This document shows, piece by piece, positions 35,001 through 42,614 of a stretch of 64,000 bases of DNA; position 1 is the stretch's first letter; each line of letters starts with the position of its first letter. The position numbers were made by a program, and so were the translations under genes. Location of the stretch: positions 62,001 through 126,000 of the forward strand of contig MGTU01000025.1 in the NCBI GenBank assembly GCA_001799615.1, read 5' to 3'. The DNA comes from Elusimicrobia bacterium GWA2_61_42 (GTDB lineage Bacteria > Elusimicrobiota > Elusimicrobia > Elusimicrobiales > UBA9959). Below the pieces are notes generated by a model. That model saw nothing but the letters and a program-made list of their open reading frames with translations. It was not told where the DNA came from and made no database searches.

Positions 35001-35342
35001 GTTTATGACGCCGGCGTAGCGGAGGGTGAACCCGGCGGCGAGCGCTTTGAGGGTGAGGCGGTAGGCCTGGTAGACGGGCGCGGCGGAAGAGAAGTTTATG
35101 CCGTACCTGGCTGCGGCTGCGGCGGGCAGCTCCTCCAGGACAGCGCCCGGTGCGGCGGGGACAAGCCCTTTGTGCAGCGAGAAGACGAATTCTTTGGCCT
35201 TGGTTTCGAAGGAGACCTCGTCCTCAGCCTCGATGGTTCCGGCGCCCGGGGATATAAGGACCTTAAGCCTGTGGGCGGCCGTCTGCGCGGCGCCGGCGTT
35301 CGCGGCCGCGAGGATCAGGAAAGAAAATATAATTTTACGCAT
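32088..35342 (-). CDS. Exported M1 aminopeptidase - M28 peptidase - PDZ triple fusion
   Basis: The 1,084-residue product has a signal peptide (MRKIIFSFLILAAANAGAA). An M1-like module comes first, with the zinc site HEILHNWWGNG at about residue 293 and the third ligand E315 in GNWCEGLTAYL. The canonical GAMEN exopeptidase loop is not evident; the equivalent stretch reads ENFWETGYGIPS. From about residue 750 an M28 aminopeptidase follows: LVLCAHYDHLAA, PGADDNASGVALLLELA, AAFDGEEAGRAGSRAFL and KPSDTADKIDT carry its two-zinc ligands. A PDZ domain closes the protein (GSPMAAAGLKAGDVIISLGG). All three catalytic or binding modules look intact. It probably degrades peptides in the periplasm. It is a single-gene unit, divergent from phosphopentomutase. 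Confidence 0.88.
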   Translation of the reverse strand: MRKIIFSFLILAAANAGAAQTAAHRLKVLISPGAGTIEAEDEVSFETKAKEFVFSLHKGLVPAAPGAVLEELPAAAAARYGINFSSAAPVYQAYRLTLKALAAGFTLRYAGVINHPLGEQVEEYARSFSETPGLISREGCYLSGASGWYPHFENALVTFRLDTTLPAPYAAVAGGVRTLKSSDGKSNRSVWEAASPQDEITLTCGEYSEYSVKDGRLTYYAFLRSPDKELANKYLEATAKYINLYSGLLGPYPYSKFALVENFWETGYGIPSFTLLGPKVIRLPFILNSSYPHEILHNWWGNGVFVDYEKGNWCEGLTAYLADYLIAEGRGKGRDYRVAVLQKYSDHVRAGADFPLTEFRSRHSSASEAVGYGKALMVYHMLRRSLGDQNFKKGLREFYAAGKGSYASFEDLREAFEKVTGAGRLAPFFSQWTTRPGAPELELTAAKVSRGLQEYDLEFTLSQKQDGPPYRLEIPAAIYLEGSDRPRMKILKLDTRTETYHYGSPQRPARVEIDPEFDVFRKLSPLETPPTLSRLLGARKPFILLPEGEPGKAWRTLSDAWAKDKENLPEVASGAAAPPADASYWLFGGENRLAAAFEAGLERYGARFAPDAVTIENRRFPREGYTFVFAAFNPADPAYSGALVLSGATDKLHLLAAKLPHYGKYSWLVFDAAMNSAATGVWKAAGSPLSLALPSVEAPQAPRYPAREPLAGLPSVFSAARINADVKNLASLFGGRGPGSPGLKQAARHIALEFKKAGLKPYNNIPFSRQADKTGYANVLGLVEGSSRPEELLVLCAHYDHLAAEKGAVFPGADDNASGVALLLELARYYAARTSPRTILFAAFDGEEAGRAGSRAFLSALPQPAKDKINAALNFDTVGRLEAGKLLVLGSASSDKWTHIFRGAGFVTGADYDLVKEDLDASDQAGFIEAGIPAVQFFSGPKPDYHKPSDTADKIDTAGIVKQAEFAREIIDYLAGDSGFLTRPAGGPSPAAPAGGQRKVSTGLVPDFSFQGKGVRAQDITPGSPMAAAGLKAGDVIISLGGAPTDDLRAYSAALKKFSPGQKISAAYLSDGAERTAELELAAK

Positions 35343-35407
35343 GGCTCCCCGCTGTATTTGAAAAGTTTAATACAATATATTACATCTTTTTGAAAACAGG
35401 AGAATCT

Positions 35408-36637
35408 ATGAAGCACGCGCAAAAAACAGGCCTCTTGCTGGTGATAGACGCGGTCGGGCTTTCCACCCTGGAGTACCTGCTGTCCAAGTACCCCGGCAAG
35501 GTGAAGCTGCCCAACCTCGCCCGCCTGGGCCTGGGGGAGATAGTGCTGCCGGAATTTAAAAAACGCGTGGGCGTTAAAGCTTCCGGCAAGGCCTACGCCG
35601 CGCGCGTCAGCCAGGTTTCCGCCACGGCGGACAGCCTGGTGGGCCACCGCGAGATGATGGGCGTGATAGACCACCGCACTTACGACCTTTTTGACGACGG
35701 GTTCAGCCGGGAGTACCTGGCCGAGCTGGAGAAGCGCATCGGCCGCAGGACCTTCTTCAACAAGATGGCGGGCGGCATGGAGGCCATAGAGCTGAACGCC
35801 GCCGAGCACGAGCGCACCGGCAAGCCCATCGCGTATGCCAGCAAGTGCGACCCCCTCATCCAGCTGGCGATGAACGAGGCCGTCATCCCCGTGCCCGAGC
35901 AGCATAAGATCGCCGACACCGCCTTCGCCCTGGCCATGGAAATGGGCATCCCGATCACCCGCGCCATAGCGCGCTCGTACATCAAGAACGAACAGGGCGA
36001 GATCATCCGCACCTCCAACCGCCACGACGCGGTGCTGCCCATCGGCCAGAAGACGCTGGTGGACATCCTGCACGACAGCGCCGTCTGGACGGTGGCCGTG
36101 GGCAAGACCAGCGACCTGGTGAACACCGCCTACCACGCCAAGGTGAAGCTGAACAAGGAAGTGTTCATCGACCCGGCGCTGGGCCTGCGCTTCGTGCACC
36201 CGAAGAAGAAGGATACCAACCCGTTCTCCATCCAGGGCACCATCAACGCGCTGCAGGCCGCCCATAATGTTTACCGGCCCAAAGGCACCTTTATCTTTAC
36301 CAACCTGGTGGACACCGACAGCGTCTACGGCCATACGCGCGACGTGGAGGGGGCGCTGAAGTCGCTGGAGGAGATAGACCGGACCCTGCCGCTGATAGAG
36401 AAGAACCTGGCCAAGGGCGACCTGCTGGGCATCACGGCCGACCACGGCATGCTGCACCGCGAGGACTACGGCTATCACAGCAACGAGCCGCTGCCCTTCA
36501 TCGCTTACCGCAAGGGCTTCGACCGCAAGCTGGGCGGGCTGAAAACCGGCCTCATGCCGGGCCTCGCCGACATCGGCAGCGTGTTCGCGCAGTACTTCGG
36601 CCTGCAGGCCGAGTATAAGAAGATCGTTAAGCTTTAA
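35408..36637 (+). CDS. deoB: Phosphopentomutase
   Basis: A 409-residue alkaline phosphatase-superfamily enzyme that interconverts ribose (or deoxyribose) 1-phosphate and 5-phosphate, the step after phosphorolysis of nucleosides. The metal-binding start is LLLVIDAVGLSTLEYL, where the Asp is a ligand. SQVSATADSLVGHREMMGV corresponds to the loop holding the phosphorylated residue. The C-terminal TNLVDTDSVYGHTRDVEGA and LLGITADHGMLHREDYGYHSNEP supply the remaining metal ligands. I chose the ATG at 35408 because GGAGAATCT precedes it directly; an ATG six codons upstream has no such site. It pairs functionally with the CNT transporter at 20886. Palindromic element B and a terminator follow. Confidence 0.85.
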   Translation: MKHAQKTGLLLVIDAVGLSTLEYLLSKYPGKVKLPNLARLGLGEIVLPEFKKRVGVKASGKAYAARVSQVSATADSLVGHREMMGVIDHRTYDLFDDGFSREYLAELEKRIGRRTFFNKMAGGMEAIELNAAEHERTGKPIAYASKCDPLIQLAMNEAVIPVPEQHKIADTAFALAMEMGIPITRAIARSYIKNEQGEIIRTSNRHDAVLPIGQKTLVDILHDSAVWTVAVGKTSDLVNTAYHAKVKLNKEVFIDPALGLRFVHPKKKDTNPFSIQGTINALQAAHNVYRPKGTFIFTNLVDTDSVYGHTRDVEGALKSLEEIDRTLPLIEKNLAKGDLLGITADHGMLHREDYGYHSNEPLPFIAYRKGFDRKLGGLKTGLMPGLADIGSVFAQYFGLQAEYKKIVKL

Positions 36638-36651
36638 GTGCGCGTCCGCCA

Positions 36652-36766
36652 AGGGGGTCAGAACGCAAAAACAGGGTCTCGCACACCGTGCTCGCCCTTC
36701 CCCGTCTCGGCCCTCGCGCTTATGCAAGCTCGGGCCTCCGACAGGGTTTTGCTAACCTGACCCCCT
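36652..36766. repeat. Palindromic element, copy B (homologous to copy A at 2527-2654)
   Basis: The ends AGGGGGTCAG (36652-36661) and CTGACCCCCT (36757-36766) are perfect inverted repeats. Internal pairings match copy A: GCAAAA with TTTTGC, the GCAC-ACC-GTGC hairpin at 36681-36691, and GGCCC (36709-36713) with GGGCC (36732-36736). The element begins 14 bases after the phosphopentomutase stop and lies before its terminator, so it would be part of that mRNA if transcription runs through. Confidence 0.85.
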
Positions 36767-36796
36767 CGTCGAACGCGCGGGCGGCTCAGTAAAAGA

Positions 36797-36825
36797 AAAG
36801 ACCGGGAAGGCCCGGTCTTTTTTAT
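36797..36825. terminator. Bidirectional terminator between deoB and the DUF4015 gene
   Basis: AAAGACCGGG (36797-36806) pairs with CCCGGTCTTT (36811-36820) around AAGG, with flanking A and T runs. It suits both converging genes. Confidence 0.88.
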
Positions 36826-36840
36826 TTACATGGGAGAACT

Positions 36841-38010
36841 TTATTTGTAGGCGGGGTCGACGAAGGCGCGGTAGGACTGGGGGGTAAGGGCGGACCAGGT
36901 GTACTTGTTGGCCGCGTTCCACAGCACCCAGCTGTCCAGCAGGTTCAGCCGCGTGGCCAGCAGCTGGGCGCGCACTTCCGGCGCGCCGTAGTGCCAGCCC
37001 ATCGAGAAATCCTGCAGGTAAGGGCGCAGGCGCGCGTAATCAGGCCCCAGCTTGGCCATGGCGTCCTTCAGCCCGCGGTTTATTACCTTATAGGGGCTGG
37101 CGTTGGGGTTCTTGAGGTTATACTCTCCAGGCGCGTAATGAGAGGGATACATCATGGGGTAGACGTAGTCCGCGCCCGCGGCCAGGGCCTTTATATCCTG
37201 CCCTATGCCCATGTCGTCCTTTACCGTGGTGGTCAGGCCGAAGACGTCGGCGGAGATCTTCACCTTATAGGGGGCCAGGCGCTTGCGCGCGTAATCCAGG
37301 AAATCTTTAAGGTTGGCCGTCGAGGTCTGGCGGTTGTGCGGCTTGGAGTAGCGGCACAGGGAGGTGTTGTCTTCCGACGGATAGCGGATATAGTCGAACT
37401 GGATCTCCTCGAAGCCCAGCTTGGCCGCGCGTTCGGCGATGTCCAGGTTGTAGTCCCAGACTTCGCGGCTGTACGGGTCCACCCAGGTGGCGCCGTTGCG
37501 GCTGCGCCAGGGTTCGCCGCCGGGCGTCCGGACGGCCAGGTCCTTGCGGGCTTTGGGCAGCACCTTGTCCTTGAACACCACGATGCGGGCCACGGTGTAG
37601 ATGCCCGCCGTTTTGAAATCCTTGAGCATCGCTTCCGGGTCGGTGATGGCCGGGGTGTAGGTGCCCCACTTGGCCGCCAGCGCCACGCCGGGGATGTAAA
37701 CCTTGCCGTCGGTTTCCTTTATGGCGATCACCACGGTGTTGACGACGGACCCGGAGATCTTCTTTATCAGCTCGCGCCTGTTCTTGGCGGAGCCGGCGCC
37801 CCAGCAGGTGAGGTGGATGCCCCGCACCTGGCGGTCCGCCAGCACCAGCTCCCTGATGGTAGTGGTGGAAAAAGCGGCCTTGGCGGGCTCGGCGGCGGCC
37901 TGTTGGGCGCCGGCTTTTGCCGCGGCGGCAGCGCCGGAGTCGGCGGCGGAAGCGCCGGCGAAAACCGGGAGAGTGGAAGCAAGGAGTAAAAAAAGCGCTG
38001 TATGGAGCAT
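36841..38010 (-). CDS. Exported DUF4015 putative glycoside hydrolase
   Basis: The 389-residue product has a signal peptide (MLHTALFLLLASTLPVFAGASA), then an Ala-rich linker and a TIM-barrel-like domain. The blocks VRGIHLTCWGAG, NTVVIAIKETDGKVY, TWVDPYSREVWDYNLDIAERA, FEEIQFDYIRYPSE, KISADVFGLTT and ADYVYPMMYPSHYAPGEY are those of the DUF4015 'putative glycosyl hydrolase' family. Aspartates in FDYIRYP and SADVFG are plausible active-site residues by analogy with related barrels. Substrate is not established for the family. It is divergent from the pullulanase gene (50 bases between starts), so the two may share a control region and act on related polysaccharides. Confidence 0.8.
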   Translation of the reverse strand: MLHTALFLLLASTLPVFAGASAADSGAAAAAKAGAQQAAAEPAKAAFSTTTIRELVLADRQVRGIHLTCWGAGSAKNRRELIKKISGSVVNTVVIAIKETDGKVYIPGVALAAKWGTYTPAITDPEAMLKDFKTAGIYTVARIVVFKDKVLPKARKDLAVRTPGGEPWRSRNGATWVDPYSREVWDYNLDIAERAAKLGFEEIQFDYIRYPSEDNTSLCRYSKPHNRQTSTANLKDFLDYARKRLAPYKVKISADVFGLTTTVKDDMGIGQDIKALAAGADYVYPMMYPSHYAPGEYNLKNPNASPYKVINRGLKDAMAKLGPDYARLRPYLQDFSMGWHYGAPEVRAQLLATRLNLLDSWVLWNAANKYTWSALTPQSYRAFVDPAYK

Positions 38011-38060
38011 ATGCTTATATTTTACAATTTAAACGAGAACGAATACGCGCACGGGGCTTT

Positions 38061-40544
38061 ATGAAAAACATCCTTTTATTCCTGGGGGCCATCCTTATGA
38101 CGCAGCCGCTATCAGCCGCGGACACGCTGGTGATCCACTACAGCCGACTGGATAAAAATTACGCGGGCTGGAACCTCTGGATCTGGAACGAGGAGGAAAA
38201 ACGGCCCGGCTTCGAACTGCCGCCCTCCGGGACCGACGCTTTCGGGGCCGTGTACGAATTGCCGCTGGGTAAGTTCGCCCTGAACGGGAAGAAGACGGGG
38301 GTGCTGCCCAGGCTGGGAAACTGGGCGGACAAGGACGTTCCGGACCGGCTGCTGGCGCCGGCCGCGCCCGGCGCCATCTACCTGCTGGAGGGGGACCCCG
38401 CGGTGTACGCGGCGCCGCCCGAGATCTCCACCCGGATAACCGGCGCCTACCTGGACAGTTCCAGCGACGTCCGCGTAGCTTTCAACCGGCCGCTTAACCG
38501 GGCTTTCGTGGAAAAGCAGGCTTTTTATCTTACCCGCGGCGACAACGCTTTCCAGCCGCTGAAGGCGGAGCCGGTGGGCGGCGCGTACTCCCGCGCGGCG
38601 CGCCTTACTTTCGACAGCCTGGGCAGTCCCGATTACCAGGCCCTCAACGCCGGCAGGTACGAGGTGCATTCCCGCGACTTCAAGCCGGCGAAAGTAACGC
38701 TGGGCGACGCCGTTTACGGCCGCCATTTTACCAGCCGCCTGGAGATGGGGCTCACTTTCTCCGGCGAAGACGCGGTGCTGCGGATCTTCGCGCCCTACGC
38801 CGTCAGGGCGGAAGCGCTGGTCTACGACACGCCCGACGCCAAGCCGGCCGTCCACCCGCTGGAGCATAAAGAGGCCGGCGTCTGGGAGAAGAACTTCGGC
38901 GGCCTGCTGGCCGGGAAGTCTTACCGCCTGCGGGTCAGCCAGGGCGGCCGGGTTTACGAGGGGCTGGACCCTTACGCGCGCTGCGTTACCGGCGATGACG
39001 GCCGGGCCCTGGCGGCGGCGGACGCTACGCCGGTTTCGCCCGGGCCGGTCTTCGACCTGTCGGAAACCGTGCTTTACGAAGTGCATCTGCGCGACCTTAC
39101 GTCGGACGCCTTTTCCGGCGTTAAAGACAAGGGCAAGTACCTCGGCGCGGCCGAGGCCGGAACGCGCCACCCGCGGTTCCCGGAGATCGCCACGGGGCTG
39201 GACCATATCGCCGAGCTCGGAGTGAACGCCGTGCACATCCTGCCGTTCCAGGATTTCGAGAACGCCGACAGCACCTCCGCCTACAACTGGGGCTACATGC
39301 CCGTCAACTTCAATTCCCCGGAAGGCGCCTACGCGTCCAACCCGGCGGATTTGTCGCGCGTGCGCGAGGCCAAGCAGATGATAGACGCCTTTCACCGCAA
39401 AGGGCTGAAGGTAATAATGGACGTGGTCTATAACCATACGGCCGAAACCCGCTCGCGCATCTATAACTTCAACGCGCTGGCCATGGATTATTACTACCGC
39501 GTAAATCCCGACGGGACTTACTCCAACGGCTCCGGCTGCGGCAACGAGTTCAGGACGGAGGCCCCGATGGCGCGCCGGTTCCTGGTCGACAGCCTGCTTT
39601 ACTGGACGCGCGAGTACAAGGTGGACGGCTTCCGCTTCGACCTGATGGGGCTGATTGACCTGGACGCCGTTTCGGAACTGGTGCGGGAACTCAGAAAGGC
39701 CAAGCCCGATATTATCGTCTACGGCGAGCCGTGGACTTCGGGGCCGACGCCGGCGCGCGGCGTGAAAAAAGGCAGCCAGCGGTCGAGAGGTTTCTCGGTT
39801 TTCAACGACGGCTTCCGCGACGCCATTAAGGGCAGCGTGTTTTCGATAGCCGACCTCGGCTACGTGCAGGCCGCCAGGAACCGCGACGCGGTCATGCGCG
39901 GCATCAGGGGTTCCGTGGACGACTTTACGGACGGGCCGCTGGAGACCCTGAATTACGTCTCCTGCCATGACAACCACACGCTGTGGGACCGCATCGACCT
40001 GTCGCTGAAGGACGAACCAGTCGAGAACAAGGTCCGCATGGACAAGCTGGCCAACGCGCTGGTGCTGACTTCCCAGGGGATCCCGTTCCTGCACGCGGGC
40101 GAAGAGTTCCTGCGGACGAAGAAAGGCGAGGAGAACTCCTATAACCTGTCCGACGAGATCAACCGCCTGGACTGGACCCGCAAGAAAGAACACCAGGCGG
40201 TCTATGAGTATTACCGGGACCTGGTGGCCCTGCGCCGCGCGCACCCGGCTTTCCGCATGCGCACCGCGGCCGAAGTCCGCGAGAACCTGAAATTCTACGA
40301 CGAGCTGGGGCTGGCGCTGGAGCCGCCGGCTATAGCCTACCTGCTGTACGGCGGGCGGGTTCGCGACGGCTGGGACCGCATATTGGTGCTGGTGAACCCG
40401 GAGAAGACCGCCAGGAAGTTCGCCCTTCCGATGGGGAAATGGCTGAAAGCCTTCGACCAGTCCGGCCTGGTGAAGGAGCCCGGGGCCCCGGTTTCCGCTT
40501 TCTTCGAAGCCGAGCCGCTGTCCCTTACGGTGCTGAGACTTTAG
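38061..40544 (+). CDS. Exported type I pullulanase (GH13)
   Basis: The 827-residue product has a signal peptide (MKNILLFLGAILMTQPLSAA). A CBM41-like starch-binding domain opens the mature part (LVIHYSRLDKNYAGWNLWIW). A CBM48-like domain follows around residues 230-320, then the GH13 barrel. The type I pullulanase marker YNWGYMPVNFNSPEG is present (usually YNWGYDP). Catalytic regions are complete: VIMDVVYNHTA, GFRFDLMGL (nucleophile about D527), YGEPWTSG (acid/base about E556) and SCHDNHTLWDR (about D637). It cleaves alpha-1,6 branches in pullulan, starch or glycogen outside the inner membrane. The ATG at 38061 was chosen because the signal peptide begins there. Confidence 0.9.
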   Translation: MKNILLFLGAILMTQPLSAADTLVIHYSRLDKNYAGWNLWIWNEEEKRPGFELPPSGTDAFGAVYELPLGKFALNGKKTGVLPRLGNWADKDVPDRLLAPAAPGAIYLLEGDPAVYAAPPEISTRITGAYLDSSSDVRVAFNRPLNRAFVEKQAFYLTRGDNAFQPLKAEPVGGAYSRAARLTFDSLGSPDYQALNAGRYEVHSRDFKPAKVTLGDAVYGRHFTSRLEMGLTFSGEDAVLRIFAPYAVRAEALVYDTPDAKPAVHPLEHKEAGVWEKNFGGLLAGKSYRLRVSQGGRVYEGLDPYARCVTGDDGRALAAADATPVSPGPVFDLSETVLYEVHLRDLTSDAFSGVKDKGKYLGAAEAGTRHPRFPEIATGLDHIAELGVNAVHILPFQDFENADSTSAYNWGYMPVNFNSPEGAYASNPADLSRVREAKQMIDAFHRKGLKVIMDVVYNHTAETRSRIYNFNALAMDYYYRVNPDGTYSNGSGCGNEFRTEAPMARRFLVDSLLYWTREYKVDGFRFDLMGLIDLDAVSELVRELRKAKPDIIVYGEPWTSGPTPARGVKKGSQRSRGFSVFNDGFRDAIKGSVFSIADLGYVQAARNRDAVMRGIRGSVDDFTDGPLETLNYVSCHDNHTLWDRIDLSLKDEPVENKVRMDKLANALVLTSQGIPFLHAGEEFLRTKKGEENSYNLSDEINRLDWTRKKEHQAVYEYYRDLVALRRAHPAFRMRTAAEVRENLKFYDELGLALEPPAIAYLLYGGRVRDGWDRILVLVNPEKTARKFALPMGKWLKAFDQSGLVKEPGAPVSAFFEAEPLSLTVLRL

Positions 40545-40567
40545 GCCCAGGCGGGCCTGGGTCTAAA
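40540..40567 (+). terminator. Long hairpin across the pullulanase stop codon
   Basis: Bases 40540-40552 pair with 40555-40567 (with one G-T wobble and a tight loop). The stem contains the TAG stop. There is no T-run, so it may be a non-canonical terminator or a 3'-end stabiliser. Confidence 0.45.
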
Positions 40568-40636
40568 GGCGCTTCTGCCGGCCGGTTAAAGGATGTAAAA
40601 TACCTTGTAACTTAAATCGGTCAGGAGGGGTATATA

Positions 40637-41299
40637 ATGAGAAAGATCCTGTTAGCGTTAGCTATGCTGTCAGCCGCGCCCGCGGCCTATTCTTCGGACT
40701 TCTCCCTTGAAAAAATGAACGCTGCCGACGTCGGCGTAAAAGCCGAAGCGGCCTCCGTGCCCGCGCCGGCCGCGGCGGTTAAAGCCGACGAGCAGGTGCC
40801 GCAGGACCTGGTGTACAAGTTCCGGCAGGTGTCCCGCGAGCTGGACGCTATCCGCAACGACCTGACCTGGGTACGCAACGATATCGACGACCTCGAACGC
40901 CGCGCCCGCCAGATGATACAGCTGAACTCCTCAGATTCTTTCTTCCAGTTCGACCTCCGCAGGATGAACTCCGACATGTCCCGCCGCTTCAGCGACCTGC
41001 AGCGCGCCGCCATGGACGTGCGCGGCCTGCTGAGCCTGGCGCAGAAGTCTCCCGACCTCAACACGATAGCCCGCGACATGGACTGGGCCGCCGGGGATAT
41101 CTTACGCGATACCTGGCCTACCCTGGAGAATTCGGCCCAGCGCCTGGAGTGGACCGTGCGTTCCGGCAAGCCGGAAATAGTCGGTTACGACGCGCAGTGG
41201 ACCGCGATGGATATCTCGCGCTACTGCCGCCAGCTCAGCGACCAAGCCCGCAATACCTCTTACGATACCCGGACCCTGGTTTCCGAAACCCAGCCCTGA
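40637..41299 (+). CDS. Exported helical protein of unknown function, tandem paralogue 1
   Basis: The 220-residue product has a signal peptide (MRKILLALAMLSAAPAAYS). An Ala/Pro-rich linker is followed by an almost wholly helical region from about residue 65: FRQVSRELDAIRNDLTWVR, NDIDDLERRARQMIQL, FQFDLRRMNSDMSRRFSDLQ. Heptad spacing suggests coiled coils. The next gene, three bases after the stop, is a diverged paralogue with the same plan, including matching (S/L)..F..D..R..SD...R blocks. AGGAGGGG lies upstream of the ATG. No family is recognised. The tandem pair suggests a heteromeric periplasmic structure, but this is inference. Confidence 0.65.
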   Translation: MRKILLALAMLSAAPAAYSSDFSLEKMNAADVGVKAEAASVPAPAAAVKADEQVPQDLVYKFRQVSRELDAIRNDLTWVRNDIDDLERRARQMIQLNSSDSFFQFDLRRMNSDMSRRFSDLQRAAMDVRGLLSLAQKSPDLNTIARDMDWAAGDILRDTWPTLENSAQRLEWTVRSGKPEIVGYDAQWTAMDISRYCRQLSDQARNTSYDTRTLVSETQP

Positions 41300-41302
41300 A
41301 CC

Positions 41303-41941
41303 ATGAATAAACTACTGCTCTCGGCGGTCGTTTGCCTGATCGCGGTCCAGAGCGGGACCGCCGCGCCCGGACTAAAAGAGCTGCGCGCCGCGGACGCGGC
41401 CGCGCTTGAACTGGCCCTGCCTCTGCCGGCCAGACCGGCCCCGGCGGCGCCGGCCGACGCCCAGCTTCTGCAGCGCTTCGACCTGGTGCGCAACCAGTTG
41501 CGGTCCCTTAAAGCCGGCGGCGACGCCGCGCTTTACGAAATGAGGCGCCTGGAGTCCGAGGCCTTCCGCATAAGCGCCTCAGGCGCGCCGCACTTGTCTT
41601 TCCAAAGCGACATGCTGCGCTTGTCCTCAGACCTGCCCCGGCGCGCGCAGGAGGCCCGCAACGCCTACTACGCCGTGGTGAACCTGCTGCCGTTCGCGCG
41701 CAAGGACCGGGAACTGGGCCTGCGCGCGGCCGAGATCGATTCCGCCGCCGCTTCTCTCGCGGCGCTTGAGCACGCCGCGCGCCGCCTGGAGGGCGCGGTA
41801 GCCGTCGCCCGCCCGGAGGCCATCGGCTTCGCCGCCCTGGGCCGGGCCCGCGAGATCTCAAGGCAGGCCGAAGAGGTCTGCGACCAGGGCCGCGAACTGC
41901 GCGCCGAGACCGCGGAGCTGGTTAAAAAGACCAGGCCGTAA
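41303..41941 (+). CDS. Exported helical protein of unknown function, tandem paralogue 2
   Basis: The 212-residue product has a signal peptide (MNKLLLSAVVCLIAVQSGTAA), an Ala/Pro linker and a helical body. RFDLVRNQLRSLKAGGDAAL and SFQSDMLRLSSDLPRRAQEA align with the corresponding helices of the preceding gene; both end with a short basic tail closing in Thr/Gln-Pro or Thr-Arg-Pro. It is richer in Ala and Arg than its neighbour. The three-base gap shows an operon, and a strong terminator follows, so the pair appears to form its own unit between pullulanase and the sigma-factor cassette. The function is unknown. Confidence 0.62.
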   Translation: MNKLLLSAVVCLIAVQSGTAAPGLKELRAADAAALELALPLPARPAPAAPADAQLLQRFDLVRNQLRSLKAGGDAALYEMRRLESEAFRISASGAPHLSFQSDMLRLSSDLPRRAQEARNAYYAVVNLLPFARKDRELGLRAAEIDSAAASLAALEHAARRLEGAVAVARPEAIGFAALGRAREISRQAEEVCDQGRELRAETAELVKKTRP

Positions 41942-41960
41942 GAACCAAAAGCGCGCAAGA

Positions 41961-41993
41961 AAAGCGGGGCCAGCCGGCCCCGCTTTTTTCTTT
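41961..41993 (+). terminator. Rho-independent terminator after the tandem helical-protein genes
   Basis: AAGCGGGGCC (41962-41971) pairs with GGCCCCGCTT (41976-41985) around AGCC, followed by TTTTCTTTT. Confidence 0.9.
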
Positions 41994-42006
41994 TGTAGAA
42001 TAAAGT

Positions 42007-42034
42007 GAACTTTTCCGCGGCCGGCAGCTACTAA
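42007..42034 (+). promoter_or_regulatory. Candidate ECF-type promoter for the sigma-factor cassette
   Basis: GAACTT at 42007-42012 and TACTAA at 42029-42034 are 16 bases apart, close to the GGAACTT/TCTAA arrangement read by many ECF sigma factors. It ends 13 bases before the sigma gene's ATG, as expected if the sigma factor activates its own operon. Confidence 0.5.
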
Positions 42035-42047
42035 TCAGCAGAGTATT

Positions 42048-42614
42048 ATGAAAAACGCCAGCGATGAAAACCTTATAAAAGCCGCCGGGGCGGGCGATAC
42101 CGCCGCCTTCGGCGAGCTGGTCAGGCGCTACCAGGACAGGGTCCTGACTTTTATGGCCTGGCATTTCTCGCTGCCTTCCGAAGAGGCCCTGGACATGACG
42201 CAGGAAGCGTTCCTGGCGGCGTGGAAAGGCGCGGGGGGGTACAGGGGAGAGGCCCTTTTCAAGACCTGGCTGTTCTCGGTGGCCCGGAATACCGGCCTCA
42301 GCTATTTCCGCCATTACCTGGCCAAGAAGGCCGAGAGCGCCGGCCTGCTGTTCGGGGACGAAGAATTCGAGAATATCCCGGACGCGGCCCCGGGAACGCT
42401 GGAGCGGCTGGAGGCGGGGGAAAGAAACGCCGCCGTGCGCGCCGCGGTGGAGAAACTGCCGGATAAGCTTAAAACGGCGCTGCTGCTGCGCGAGTGGGAG
42501 CGGCTGTCCTACGAGGAGATCTCCGCCGTGCTGCGGGTGCCCGTGGGGACGGTGCGCTCCAGGCTGCATAACGCGCACGCCAGGCTGCTGGCGCTTTTAG
42601 GGGACACGATATGA
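42048..42614 (+). CDS. ECF-type RNA polymerase sigma factor
   Basis: The 188-residue product has sigma region 2 (GELVRRYQDRVLTFMAWHF, then EEALDMTQEAFLAAWKGAGGYRG and FKTWLFSVARNTGLSYFR) and region 4 (LPDKLKTALLLREWERLSYEEIS and VPVGTVRSRLHNAHARLLALL). Regions 1 and 3 are missing, which defines the ECF group. It would direct RNA polymerase to a specific regulon, often envelope stress or surface functions. The stop overlaps the start of a zinc-finger anti-sigma-like gene by four bases, the usual arrangement. A candidate self-recognised promoter lies just upstream. Confidence 0.92.
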   Translation: MKNASDENLIKAAGAGDTAAFGELVRRYQDRVLTFMAWHFSLPSEEALDMTQEAFLAAWKGAGGYRGEALFKTWLFSVARNTGLSYFRHYLAKKAESAGLLFGDEEFENIPDAAPGTLERLEAGERNAAVRAAVEKLPDKLKTALLLREWERLSYEEISAVLRVPVGTVRSRLHNAHARLLALLGDTI

